A stretch of 64,000 bases of DNA, taken from Isoetes taiwanensis (lineage: Eukaryota; Streptophyta; Lycopodiopsida; Isoetales; Isoetaceae). Both the position numbers and the translations under genes were made by a program. This document shows positions 23,673 to 35,127 of the stretch, one piece after another (the first letter of the stretch is position 1; each line of letters begins with the position of its first letter). The DNA is taken from NCBI GenBank assembly GCA_021234155.1, contig JAJEKV010000002.1, positions 31,611,645-31,675,644 of the forward strand, read 5' to 3'. The notes under the pieces were generated by a model that saw nothing but the letters and a program-made list of their open reading frames with translations, was not told the DNA's origin and ran no database searches.

Positions 23673-25085
23673 GTAAGCTACTACTTGACACTGTCCATGC
23701 GCAGCTATTCTTTTCTTTCACAAAGTTCATCGAATAGCGAAGTCATCCACAGGTTTCGTTTGGCATGGACTGATTCTCTAAACAGGACATCGCAATCCTC
23801 AGGTCCAGTTTCCGGTCTTCTTACAGAAGCTAAACGAGTGCATGCTCTAGAAGAGTTCAACCTTCTACCGCCCAGAGGCCTGGTCTGGTCCACGGACTCG
23901 ATTCCTGACCAATGGCCCGTAGTGATGCTCTCATCTTTCATCTCCTCTGACGGTAATTGTTATGGCAAAGTTCATGCATTAACATTGCATTATTTTCTGT
24001 ATTTTAATTCAATTTTTTTTATTTCACTTATTTCCTCTTGGCCCTTTCCTCCTGTATGTTTATGTATGTTAAAGGGTCAAGATAATCAAAGGTAACTATA
24101 TTAAGACATGATGCCAATTTGCGTCCCATAGCATGACGCCAATTTTTGAGATAGAGCGTGACAAAACATGACAGCAGACACAATAAGAACCCCAACAAGA
24201 AATTGAAGAAACTAACAGGACCCCTAACAGGAAACTAGTACCGTTATCCGGAATCACCATGTCGGATAATTAGTGACAAGACATGACGCCATTGGAGGCC
24301 AGATCCCATCTCTGTCGGATTGGACATTCCTCCCTAGAGCCTGTGGTGATAGGACTCAGCAAATAAATATTGAATCCTCCCTCCTTTTTTCAAGTGTCCC
24401 GCCGTGTGACACGTTGCGTGATTCTGTGTCATGCTACCTTCATCCAGAATCACTAAATATAAATATCTATCATCCTCCGGTATTTCATTTAATGCTACCA
24501 GCTGTCCATATCGGCTTTCTTTTCTTAGCTATCCAGCAGGTGACACGCGGCCTAAGATATCCATGGCCGTACAGAACGTGATTCCCAAATCTAGCATTGG
24601 ATTCGTGTATTTCGGTGATTCCGGAGTGAGGACAAAGGTGGTGTCTGTGTCATAAAATCTTCTGGTCATATTGTTTCTCCTTTCAAATGCAACGTCATCA
24701 TGTAGGTATTTCAGCTGTTCAGTTGGTCCCTTCTCTCGTTCCCCTTGTTCTGTGGATGCTCTGTCCTATTCCGGCGCAAAGTCACGACTCCTAGCCAATC
24801 CCTTGTTCTGGGGGTGCGTTGTCTTATTCCGGCGCTTGGTCACGGCTCTCAGCCAGCCACGAGAAACTTGCTGAGAAAGCGATGGAAAGTGGTTGATGAA
24901 ACTCGTCTAGCCCTCCTCAATATTAATGAATGTGACGGCCCCATTAGGGATGGTTCTTACCCCGCGAATGGCACATTCTATGATCTGTTCCTTATATGTA
25001 TTGTCTTTCATGTACCTAAAGGGCGTTATAGTTTCCTATGATATTTTACCTTGAGGCGAGAAACAATGGAACGATGAATAAAAAC
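23673..25085. other. Unassigned DNA between Ulp1 relic and MULE relic
   Basis: The right copy of the 18-bp repeat (24069-24086) and repeated ACATGACGCC-type phrases (24105-24290) lie here, possibly worn transposon ends. A tandem duplication sits at 24742-24858. No gene is supported. Confidence 0.4.
24742..24858. repeat. 58-bp tandem duplication
   Basis: CCCTTGTTCTG followed by TATTCCGGCGC and GTCACG starts at 24742 and at 24800. The copies differ at several positions. Confidence 0.7.
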
Positions 25086-25935
25086 TCACCTTGTGCAGGC
25101 CAAGTGTATCTCTACGTCGTTCATTAGAATGTGAAGAAGCCAGTCGATCCTTGTGCCCCTCACCTGAAACTTTGAAATGCCTAGACGCATTTTGAGGGCA
25201 TAGTGATACGCCTCAATAGGTGCGTTTGTCTCCTGGTTCGAGTGATGGTACACTCTAAATGCCAAGACCCATTGACATATATTTCTTGTCCATTCCTTGC
25301 TCATGTAAGCTTTCAACTTAGAAAACCTCGTGCCATACTTATTTTTGAATGCATCCAGCTTCTGTGTAGCTTTAATTCTGCAGTCGTCTCTGTACATGCC
25401 CCCGTAGTGATTGTCCCCCAGCTTTCCCTCTTCTACACCGCCCGAAATTGTTTCGTCCTCACCTACATGTAAGTATACTTGCGGACTGCCTATCCCATAC
25501 GTAATCGATCCTAGCTCAGTGAACATCTTATTTCTGACCTCCTTTTCCCTCACATTCCTCGACAACCACTTAAACCAGGCTCTCCTGACGTGCCAAATGC
25601 AAATTTGAATAGGCACTTCAAGAAGCCCACATATGGACGCTAGTAGGCAAATCCTCGTGTAATTTCCAAGTGTCATGCACGATGGACTTGTCTACATTGT
25701 AGATATCTGACATGTACAACATATCATCTCTGTTCAAGCTTTCTTTTCCTTTTCCCGTGCATTTCTGTGGTGGAAAACAATGCCAAAAAGTTGTGTCAAC
25801 TAGGTAATCAAGGCATCTGGCTATGATATTCAAGTTTTTGATGCTAAAATTGGGCAAAATTGAAGATTTTAGCGAATTTGTGTATTTTCCTTCTAAGGGA
25901 AAATTGTGAGCTAGTAGAAGGCCATTGTGAATCAT
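25086..25935 (-). pseudogene. Mutator-like (MULE) transposase relic with internal deletion
   Basis: Read on the minus strand, 25676-25086 contains PIQICIWHVRRAWFKWL and later VLAFRVYHHSNQETNAPIEA, then WLLHILMNDVEIH. The C-x-W-H-V-x-R-A-W and Y-x-x-S-N-Q-x-T-x-x-I-E patterns are typical of plant MULE transposase C-terminal halves. An overlapping frame (25935-25618) gives an N-terminal piece ending HDTWKLHEDLPTSVHMWAS. The two pieces abut at about 25620-25640, so the segment that should carry the first catalytic acids is missing. It cannot be active. It faces the Ulp1 relic convergently. Confidence 0.6.
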
Positions 25936-26456
25936 TATATGATTAGGACCTTATAGAAAATTGACATGTAAACTATGCTAAGTTATATTATAATATTTGG
26001 ATGGTTGAGATTTATTTGACCGATGGTCAAGATTGAACTAAAATTGTATAAATATGAATTGGTTAGGAATGAAAATCCACCTTTCGTGCCTATTCGTGTC
26101 CTGTCTACTTCCAGCTTGAGTGCCCTGGTACGGATCTGGTCCATTAATACTAATGCATGATGTCTTTTGTTACAGATTAGGATGATGATAATTGAGAGTT
26201 AATAATTTTCGTTGTGTGTGGTGATGGAATTCTGTTTAAATAATTCTGGTCTGAGTGCTTGGAAGCCATAGGGGTTTACCTGGAAGGAAATGCCCCATGT
26301 AGTCTCTGGGTCATTGGAATAATTGCTATGAAATATCAATCGCGAGTCTAATAATAATAACACTATGATGCATCTGAGAATTGAAAGCAAATAAAAATCA
26401 ATTATAGCATAGAGAAATCGTGTTCTGTTGAATTCGTGAGGACATTACTGGAATAA
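25936..26456. other. AT-rich flank left of the Harbinger element
   Basis: No gene recognised. The last three bases (TAA, 26454-26456) are the left target-site copy of the neighbouring transposon. Confidence 0.5.
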
Positions 26457-26954
26457 GGGTCATTTCCCACTCGCCGTTAGGTTAGGTTAAATAGGCTAAT
26501 TAACTGGAACTTGTTTTCACACTGACACTTAGGTTATCACTAGTTAAGTTAACTTTAATTAATTTTTAACTGCGGCTAACTTAACAAGGTTGACTTTCTC
26601 AGTGAAGATGGTTATGTTAAAATTTTAACCGGCCCTTTTTTTTTAAATTAAATTAAGGGAAAAGTTAATGGACCTATAATAGGTCCACTTAACTTTTTTT
26701 ATTTTGGTTAATTATTAACTTAATGGTATAATGAGAAAAGGAAGAATGAATGAAACGGTTAGGTTAAAGAAGAGAACGATTTTGTGAGAAAAAGAATGGG
26801 CCGACGAAAGAAAAATGATCGGGGTGATCGGGGTCGAGGAGCTCGTGGCTGCTCGGGCAGGCTGAGAAGCCGTAATTCATCAAAAGTCGCAGCAAGCTTT
26901 TGTTACCATTCACACCGTTTTGTATCAGTCTTCAAACTGCTCTCCATTTTATAG

Positions 26955-27892
26955 GTTGTGCAAATTGAATCGGAATCCTCTGGGCAAGAGCAATTTGACG
27001 TGCATAAAGAGCAAGAGCAAATTGATCTACATGAAACAACGGTATTTCATTTTTTATTCTTAATCATTTGATGTATGGATCTCTATTCTAGTTGTAGTAT
27101 TGATAGAGAAGTTTTAACCAACAGCAAGCCATTGATGAAGAGCAAGAAGTTGAATTTGAAATTGATGTGGCTGGTCCATCCTCGAGTGCAAAGCGAAAAC
27201 GATCAAGAAATTGGAATCTTGATGAGGCACTCTTGCTTGTGGATTTGAAAAAGAAGGAGTGGCTGATTTATGAGCATAAAAATACAAGGGAGAAGATGGA
27301 GTATGCAAATCTGAAATGGACAAAGATAGCGGAGGAAATGCAGAAGCACGGTTACAAGGATAGAGAAGGAGAAGGTTGTAGGACCAAATGGGAGAATTTG
27401 ATTGGGGAATACAAGAGTGTGAAGGATTTTCAGAAACAAACAGGAAATCCAGATTTTTTCTCTCTTTCGAGTGATGAAAGAAAGCAAAGGAAGTTGCCAA
27501 ATTTCCATCGTAGCATATTTGATGCCATGGATTCATTTCAATCATCAAGACCCAATGTGAACCCACCTAACATAGTTGACACAAGCAGGGTAAACACATT
27601 GCAACCGGATCAAATTGTTGCGCACCATCCCCAAGGCAAAGGTGAGATAGGTTCATCCGGAAAAAGGAGGAAAACCATTGGAAATAACTTGGCTGCCACC
27701 ATATTAGAGGCAAATAAGAACTTGATAGAGGCCATAAAGAATGCAAAGGAAGAGAGAAGGAACGACTTTGAAGCATTGTTGGAAATAGAGCAGGAAAAGT
27801 TGCAGCAGCAAAGGGATTTCAATAGGAATTTCAAAACTATTGCAAATGCATGGCGTAAAATTGCACGCAGCTTCTCAAGTGATAGTGAATAA
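26955..27892 (+). CDS. Harbinger ORF1: Myb/SANT-like (trihelix) DNA-binding protein
   Basis: The main exon is 27125-27892 (255 codons plus stop). An upstream exon 26955-27041 (29 codons, Glu/Gln-rich) joins in phase across a GT-AG intron. A first exon with the ATG may begin at 26796 (MGRRKKNDRGDRG), but its donor is not certain. Residues around NWNLDEALLLVDLKKKEW, KWTKIAEEMQKHG and RTKWENLIGEYKSVKDF form a three-helix SANT/trihelix fold. A lysine/arginine-rich coiled coil follows (EANKNLIEAIKNAKEERR to the end). In this superfamily ORF1 binds the subterminal repeats, carries nuclear signals and works with the nuclease. No internal stop is present. Confidence 0.8.
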
Positions 27893-28072
27893 TGTTTTTT
27901 TAATTTTGTTCTCAAATTCCAGATTTACTTTGAGTTCTAAGTTTTGGATGTCTTTCTTGCAGGTTCTCGTTCTCAGTAGGATCTAAGAAGATTGCAGGAG
28001 AGTAGGTTAGAGCTTATTTGGCTTGGAGAAAACTAAAAAGACTAGTAATTGCACTGATCAATAGTTAGAATA

Positions 28073-29388
28073 ATGAGTTTAGAGGAAATAACTTTGATGT
28101 TAGCAGGGCAAACTTTGCCGATGATTTTTAGGGGCCAACAAATGTTTTCAGATGGAAATTTAAGTGCTATGATGGAAAATACTGAAGAGGAAGACCTGCA
28201 GTTAGTTCAACAACATGTCCAAGATCTAAACTCACTTGTAGAACAAGAGTTGTTGTCATTAGAAGATAGGTGGTGGGTCAAACCAAGGAGCTTCACTTGG
28301 TTTGACAAGTTCATGATGGGTTATACGATGATTCAAGGTGGAAACAAAACTTTCGGATGAAGAAAGATACATTTTTTTGGTTATGTGCAAGGTTGGAACA
28401 CGATGTTCAGAAATGTAATACTAACTTTCGTGATGCAGTTCCAGTCCACATTAGAGTTGGATGTACACTCTATAAGCTTTTTAGAGGTGTTGACTTTTTG
28501 GTCCTTTCGGAGAAGTTTGGGATAGGTGTCAGTACTGCCCATAAAATTTTTGTAGAAACTTGTAGAGCAGTCTGCTCTAACTTCAATGATGTAATCAGAT
28601 TTCCGGTTGGCGAGGGTATGCAACAAATTATCAATGGATTTGCTCTTGTTTCTAAGATTCCTAATGTTTGTGGGATTCTTGATTGTACACATTTGGAGAT
28701 CTTGCAACCTACAGGCCCAACCGGGGCAGATTATTATGATAGAAAATAGAGATTTAGCATAATTTTACGAGCTGTTTGTGATAGTAACCGCAGATTTCTT
28801 GATGTTAACATTGGATATCCTGGAAGTGTTCACGACTCAAGGGTTTGGAAGAACTCATGCATTCGTCAAAGGATTCAAAACTGTAAAATTATGCAAGAAC
28901 CAGTAGTTACCATCAATTTTGGTCTACAAGTGAAACCTATTTTGTTGGCTGATAAGGGATATACATGCAGCCCATGGCTTCTCGTCTCTTTTCTTGACAA
29001 GGTAGGACGAGTGCATACGGTTGTTGAACGGGAATTCAACAAAGAACTCGGAAAGGCTCGTGTGTTTATTGAGCAATCCTTTGGTCTATTGAAAGGAAAG
29101 TTTAAGATTTTGGACAGGAAAATGAAGATGAAACCAATATATGCCAATATTACCGCGCATGCATGTTGTATATTGCATAATCTTCTCATCGATATAGGTG
29201 AAGCAGATGTGAATGCAGAACTGGAAGAACTTGAGGCCGAAAGGTTGGCTAGACATGCTCAAAACATAGTCGGAGGTCTGCATATAGCAGCAGCAGCACC
29301 GGAGGGTCCTCTTGAAGAGGTTGAATTTGTTGTTTTAGGAGAAGAATTAAGAAAGTCCATTTCTGAATATCTTGTCCTCAATTTTTGA
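28073..29388 (+). pseudogene. Harbinger transposase (DDE_Tnp_4 nuclease), frameshifted and nonsense-mutated
   Basis: The N-terminal part runs from ATG 28073 to about 28330, ending in WFDKFMMG. The protein resumes in another frame with YDDSRWKQNFRM just before 28357, so one small indel lies at about 28325-28335. A TAG stop at 28747-28749 follows YYDRK. The rest stays open to 29388. Catalytic acids: Asp in ILDCTHLEI (28681), Asp in LLADKGYTC (28951) and Glu in RVFIEQSFG (29071), separated by 39 residues in the last pair. GYPGSVHDSRVW is also typical. Apart from the two lesions the domain is well conserved, so inactivation may be fairly recent. The enzyme would cut and paste the element at TWA sites. 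Confidence 0.88.
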
Positions 29389-31691
29389 AGATGGTAATAT
29401 TTTTCGCAAGCATTAGCAAAGCCTTTGTGCTTTTTCTGAAGTGCTCTAACTTTAGATATGTTTTGCATATTTACAGATGGGGACATTTGTCTCAGACTTA
29501 GGTTTAATTCAGATCCATTTAATCTTTGCTTCTTTTTCTGATATTTGCAGCATTTATCTACGGCATGATTTTTTAAACAATTTACTATATACTGTTCTGC
29601 ACCTACAAATACAGTGGCTTTTGGTTTATTATATTTGCATGTAATACATTAAATGCAGATGGCAGAGTATAGACTCGTTATAGATTATAGATTATAGATG
29701 GCAGATGGCAGATTATAGATTAAATGCAGATGGCAGATGCAGATGGCAGATTAATACATTAAATGCAGATGGCAGATTATAGCCTGAATACAGAAGCTCC
29801 ATAAGTAGTAATGCAGATTATACCTCATACTTGTTCAATCATAAAGAAATAGGAAGATGGTCACTGCATTGGAATTTACATCTCTGAATGATAGTGCATA
29901 TTTAGTTGCATGATTGAGTAATGATTGGGTGCATAAGGCAAATGAGCGAATCCACTTTGCATGATTTTTGGTTGGCTTTACTACCGTATTTCAAAGGTAT
30001 AGATCTTGATCGGTCATGTCAAGTTTGCAGAATCAATGTTCGAGGTTCATATGTTGTTTGCTTCTTTTCATACTAGCTATATTTCGATAAATATCCTTTA
30101 CTTTTGCAGATACTAGGTATGTCTACAAATGTTATGGGCACTGGACAAAATGATGAGAGAAGATAACCGATGAGATTTTTGTTCATGCCATCATCTGTGT
30201 AAGTTTGTGAATTTATGAGATATCTCACCAAGCATGGGTGTGCTATCTTAAAATAGAGTAGTGCTCAATTGTTCCTTGGGCGGGGATAGTGGAATAACTT
30301 GTGAAGCAAGCAAGCTTTGGAAAATTATCGTGCATGTCTATGAATGCGAGACTATGAAAATTATCTGTGCAAGCTTTGGAAAATTATCGTGCATGGTTTT
30401 TATGAAATGGGCAAAAGAAAATCTGGATCTTAAAATTAAAAGTAATTTTAAAAAACGTCTTGCAACTTTTGTGGAAATCGATCCTGTAAGAAAAATCACT
30501 ACTTTAGACCAATTTTTGCACTGTGCTATCAAATCCGACAGCTGCAAGTAAAGGCTTCATTCATGCAGATCGATTTTGGGGATTTTTTATGCCGATTTGC
30601 CCAACAGAAGCTCGGTCAATGCATACACAATATTCTTTGACTTTATTTGCTACAGTAGCAGTTGCGATGAAACCTAGGGTGCACGAAAGTAGCAGTTGCG
30701 ATGAAACCTAGAGTGCACGAAACCATGAAAATGAAAACTTAGGAAATACAATGATCTCAGCTAGACCTGCATTTGTTGACAATGCGTCAAGTCGAGGTGG
30801 CCATTTCTTGAGTATTTCCAAGCAACAAGTTTAGTGGTTTCTAAGGAAGCCAACACTAATTATTGGCCTAAAAAAATGAACTCTCAAATGAATTGTATTC
30901 TCCAGAGGTTGATCGACGTAACAACTTTCACCAGATATAATGCACAACCCCTTGATGATGTGATGTAGCTAGGAAAAAAAAATGTACTAGTTATTGTAAC
31001 ACGTAAACAATAAGAAGTCGGCAAATCACAAATTTAGTCTAGTTATTGATTTACTATCTACTTAAATAAACAAATAACAATTCATACCGCATTTTTGAAT
31101 AATATTACGGATAATAACAGGATGCAACGTTGATTATAACTTGCTTATGTCAACGTTTTTACAATGTTGATGTGTAACATATCTTACAATATTCCTGGAA
31201 CAATTTTAAGTTTATAGGAAACGATATTAGAAAATGAAAATGATCTTAGAGTGCATGCCTAAGCCTATGATTTAGACCAATGGTCCGCCTTTGCATTAAA
31301 ATACATTTGTTAATTAAATTTTTGCAATTTGCAAGCCTCCACATCCTTAACCATTGTCTATGTTAACTATCAATAAAACTTTAACCAATATAACTTCTTA
31401 ACTATCTTTAACTTAACATATCTGCTTAACTGGCACTGTGAAACAAACATAGTTAAAGCTAACTTAACGTAGCCCTTTAACTGCTAGTGTGGATCACCAA
31501 CCGAAGCTTTAACTTAATTTTTTAAAACTAACTTAATGGGCGTGATGGGAACGCAAATTTCATGCTTCAATTAAGTTAGCTCTAATTTAACCATCTCAAT
31601 GGGAAACCATAATTTTTTCTTAGTTAGGTTAAGAGATAACCAAATAGTTAACCTAACTTAACTTAACTTAATGGCGAGTGGGAAATGGCCC
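29389..31691. other. Noncoding right part of the Harbinger element
   Basis: From 29655 to 29790 GCAGATGGCAGATTATAGAT-like units are scrambled and repeated. AAGCTTTGGAAAATTATCGT occurs near 30312 and 30372. A unit with GTAGCAGTTGCGATGAAACC occurs near 30655 and 30690. Subterminal TTAACTT/AAGTTAA motifs fill 31340-31690. No further gene is recognised; a short open frame at 30261-30551 matches nothing known to me. Confidence 0.6.
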
Positions 31692-31694
31692 TAA

Positions 31695-33206
31695 GAATGC
31701 AAATGGCATGAGTGATGTTCTAATGCGCTGCTCTATTGAACCTGCATGTAGAAAAAAAAATAGATCTGATTTTTTTTGCTGAAAATCCGTCATGGATGCT
31801 GCTGAACCTCCAAATCCGACCTCTAGTTCTGCTATAAATCATAAATCAAGAAGAAATTAGCAAGTCTTGCAACCTCCAAATCCATTCTGAAAAAAAAAAA
31901 AAGATTGACGGCAACCCTGATTAAATACAGTAGTAAGACTCAGGAATCGGCCCATTCAGAGTGATTTTAGAGCCGAAAATATGAACTCAAATATTTCTAC
32001 TAATTATTAGAGCCCAAGAATTGGCTGTTCATTCTGCAAAAACCGTCATCTGTTGAAGGTTTAACCTGAGAAAAAAAATAAAGATAAAACAGAGATGAGG
32101 AAGGATGGAATCGGCCATAACCCTCTCGATTTGGCCATGCCATAGTCTGTGGCTCCATTTTCTGCCATCATTCTGCAAAAGGCCTTCCTCTATTTCTTGC
32201 TCCAAGTCGCCAAACCCTAATAGCCAACATGCCATGCCGGAAGAGGCTGGTCACATGAAGGTGTTGACGGGGAAGAATCCATGTCAATCATCTAAACGGG
32301 AAGGGTCATATGCAGCCAACTGATAGGAACGGAGCCCTATTGACAGGGATTGCTTCCCCGGGCTCCTGCCTTCGGTTGAATGGGTTCCTGTTGACAGAAA
32401 TCCATTTAATTTCGACAGGTGGCTTCTATTCTCCATCTATCACCGTAGACTTTGAACCCTCTTGTTGTGTGAAAGGAGGAGGATGACTCTCTGGTTCATA
32501 CCCTGTCAACAGCTTCATGTGACCCTGCACAAAACAAAAGGTTCCGTCAATCGGAAATAATCCCTGTCAACGGCTTCATGTGACCAGACTCTAACTGCCC
32601 CACCGCGCACAATAGAAAAGGGCAAAAATAATAAGGCATTATAAAAAGGGGAGGTCGGGAAGAATGGAAGTTGGAGTTAAGAGGAAGTAAAAACTGTTTA
32701 ATATAAGAAAGATAGAGAAAAATTTGCAAAGGAGTTAATTGGGATGAGATGGTAAGTGATGTGGCCTAGTAAACGCGAAGTTCATTGTTCGAATCCAGAC
32801 CAAGTTCATATTTTAAAGATATTTTAGCAAAGTCTTAATATTGCACTTGATGATATTATTTATGCAAGTAGATATATATGTGCCCAAAACATATTCCCAT
32901 GTGTTAAGAAAAATTGAAGTCCCTTTGAAGAATCAACCATTTTTTGTTTGAAGTTTTAATATTTTTGAAGACCATCATTATTTAGAGAAGACTATTTATC
33001 CTTTAACAAGCTTATTCAAGTCCTTCTACATGCAATATGGTCTTTGTACTGATCATAATTTTGTGTGATAACTCATGCACTGCATTGCCTTGATTCGGGC
33101 TTGGGCTTTATTAGCTCACATATTTTTTGGGGGCATTCCGAGAAACTAAGGTAATCGTGGTTGCATGATAAACTGTGTAAGTAAATTTATGAGTGAGGTA
33201 ATTGTA
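31695..33206. other. Unassigned DNA with an inverted-repeat pair
   Basis: GGTCACATGAAGGTGTTGAC (from 32249) is mirrored by CCCTGTCAACAGCTTCATGT (from 32501) and a second copy from 32562. This could be a small inverted-repeat transposon, but no target duplication is evident. An isolated GTTCGAATCC at 32787 resembles a pol III B box. The segment next to 33200 could include the leader of the gag that follows; no LTR or primer site was identified. Confidence 0.4.
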
Positions 33207-34325
33207 TGAATTATAGAGATTTTGAGGAAGATACAAAGAGAAAAAGTATTTTAGAAAGGCAAGTTAGACAGGAAAAAAGGGATAAGAGGAGGAGAGAGTG
33301 AGAGGAAATTTCTGCTAGATCTTCTGTTTTAGGGAAAATACCCTCTAGTCCTATAGGATCTGCTGAAGGGGAGACTGAAGAAGAAAGTGACGAAGAGCTA
33401 TTCTTGCTTGCTAGAGGACCTAGCATATTAGCCATGGCTCTTAAAACCTCTAAGATGAAATATCCAACTTTCTCGGCCTTGGGAAATGTAGATGCAGATT
33501 CTCATATTCAAATTCTTGACCATCATTAGTGAAGCTAATCAAGAAGATGGAAGTGCTGAAAGATTAAGACTTTTTCCGGCTACCTTACAGGATGGGGCTG
33601 TAGAGTGGTATAGAACAGCTAGGGCTGCTAACCCTTTTACTACGTGGGATGAATTAAAGAGGGGTTTCTTAAATGCATTTAGGCTTGTTGGATTTGCGCA
33701 GTGTGTAACTGATGAATTGAATTATATTAGGCTCTTACCAGGTGAGAGTCTTCAAAGTTACATAATTAGATTACACAAGTTGATTGTGAAGAAAGACCTA
33801 GCCCCTTCCCCAGAAGATCAAGTAAGATTTTTTACTAATGGGCTGCCTGCAGATATAGGATTCTTCACCAGGGGCCAAACTCCAGCCACCTTGGATGCTG
33901 CAATTCATATTGCTTCAAGCTGGGAACAAGCTAAAATAAATGCTAATCGTCAATCTAACCCAGGATATACTTTGCCATCTGTGTTAGGCGGTACATTTGT
34001 AAATATATTAAGTTCTAACGTTATGGAAATGGGATGGGGACACAATATAGGTGCTACTGTATCGAGTGTGGTGCCTACAGTTGAAACTATTGATTATAGT
34101 AAGCAAACTCTTGGACCTCAGGTAAGTATGCCTATGGTCAATACATCTACGAATGAAAGTTTGGATTCTAAATTAATAAAAATAAAAGAAGATTTGGTTG
34201 ATAGTCTAACAAAGCAAATGAATGAACTTCAATTAAATTGGGTTAAAAGTTTGGAGAATAGACCGCAAGTTAGTAAAGAGCGAACTAATATGTGGTGTGT
34301 GAAATGTAAGGGTATGGTCACCTTC
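33207..34325 (+). pseudogene. Ty3/Gypsy-type gag, truncated
   Basis: A frame starts at ATG 33207 with a charged region (RQEKRDKRRRE) broken by TGA near 33300. It changes frame near 33510 and then runs openly. Residues such as LRLFPATLQDGAVEWYRTA, TTWDELKRGFLNAFRL and LPGESLQSYIIRLHKLI match the Retrotrans_gag capsid fold (A-x-x-W-Y/W...F-x-x-x-F...G-E-S). The protein ends in a started zinc knuckle, WCVKCKGM, which is cut off near 34325 where sequence of an element on the other strand begins. It is a dead fragment. Confidence 0.8.
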
Positions 34326-34329
34326 TTGG

Positions 34330-35127
34330 CACTGGGAACGGCTCTAAGACTCATGGAATTTGGAGTTGCTCCGCCTTTGTTTGCTGGCATAACTGGCACT
34401 TCCGAATGTATCTCGCTACTTGCTTCTTCATGTCGGGCCAAAAGTAGTTGCTTCTGACCTTGAAATATGTCTTCATGAACCCTGTGTGCCCTGCTATGGG
34501 ACTGTTGTGTGTATCGTGGAGTATTAGCTTCCTTACTCCCGAAGACTCTGGAACACACAACTTATTCTTATGATATAGGAGGTTGCCTTCCTTCTTATAA
34601 TGCTTGAAGGTCTCCCTTGCCTTATCTGTTCTTGCCTCTTTGGAGAGGCTTGTCCATACTTCTTTAAAGTCGTCATTGGTTGGCAAGGTCTCTTCAATCC
34701 TCTTGCCATATTCACTTGTGAGGGTCGGTATGGCATTGCAATGGGTCCTTGTCTTCAATGGCCTCCTGTAGGGTGCATCTGCTACTACATTTAGCTTGCC
34801 TGGCTTGTAGACTATCTCGAAGTCATACTCTTCAAGAAACTCCATCCACCTCCTTTGCCTCAGATTCAGGAGTGGTTGCGTGAAGATGTACTGGAGACTT
34901 TGGTGATCTGTATCTAGTTGGAACCTTCTTCCCAACAAGTAGTATCTCCAGATTCTCAAGGCCCTCACAATGGCCAAAAGCTCTTGGTCGTGACTCGGGT
35001 AGTGCTGCTCTGCATCATTCATCTTCTTGGAGTCATATGCAACTACCCTTTCCTCCTGCATGAGGATTGCACCCGTTGTTATCTTAGTAGCATCTGTTAC
35101 CACAAGCTTATCCTTGGCTTCTTCCAT
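34330..35127 (-). pseudogene. Gypsy RNase H and integrase zinc domain, fragment
   Basis: From 35127 leftward the frame reads DKLVVTDATKITTGAILMQE, then HYPSHDQELLAIVRAL, LLGRRFQLDTDHQSLQYIF and YKPGKLNVVADAPYRR. These are RNase H blocks of Ty3 pol; ADALSRR-type text has become ADAPYRR. The H2C2 integrase zinc domain follows: HDTHNSPIAGHTG and CQLCQQTKAE. A stop comes at 34351-34353, and the match to the conserved P-V-P-S-A-K-W segment continues to about 34330, where it breaks at the junction with plus-strand gag. The integrase core is lost. Confidence 0.85.

Larger units (their letters stand above)
26457..31691 (+). mobile_element. PIF/Harbinger DNA transposon with both ends, 5235 bp
   Basis: The left end reads GGGTCATTTCCCACTCGCCG and the right end, read inward from 31691, GGGCCATTTCCCACTCGCCA: 18 of 20 bases match, with further GTTAGGTTA/AAGTTAAG similarity inside. 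TAA directly borders both sides (26454-26456, 31692-31694), the target duplication of this superfamily. Inside are the two proteins the family needs: a Myb/trihelix DNA-binding ORF (open) and a DDE nuclease ORF (broken). Both subterminal regions are packed with TTAACTTAA-like motifs. The element has intact ends but its own transposase is dead, so it could only move if supplied in trans. Confidence 0.9.

Noticed and set aside
30261-30551. 96-aa frame in the Harbinger element
   Set aside because: Overlaps a local direct repeat, matches no Harbinger protein, and an antisense frame of similar length exists.
32787-32796. GTTCGAATCC, tRNA B-box-like
   Set aside because: No matching acceptor stem, A box or anticodon arm could be folded around it; at most a SINE scrap.
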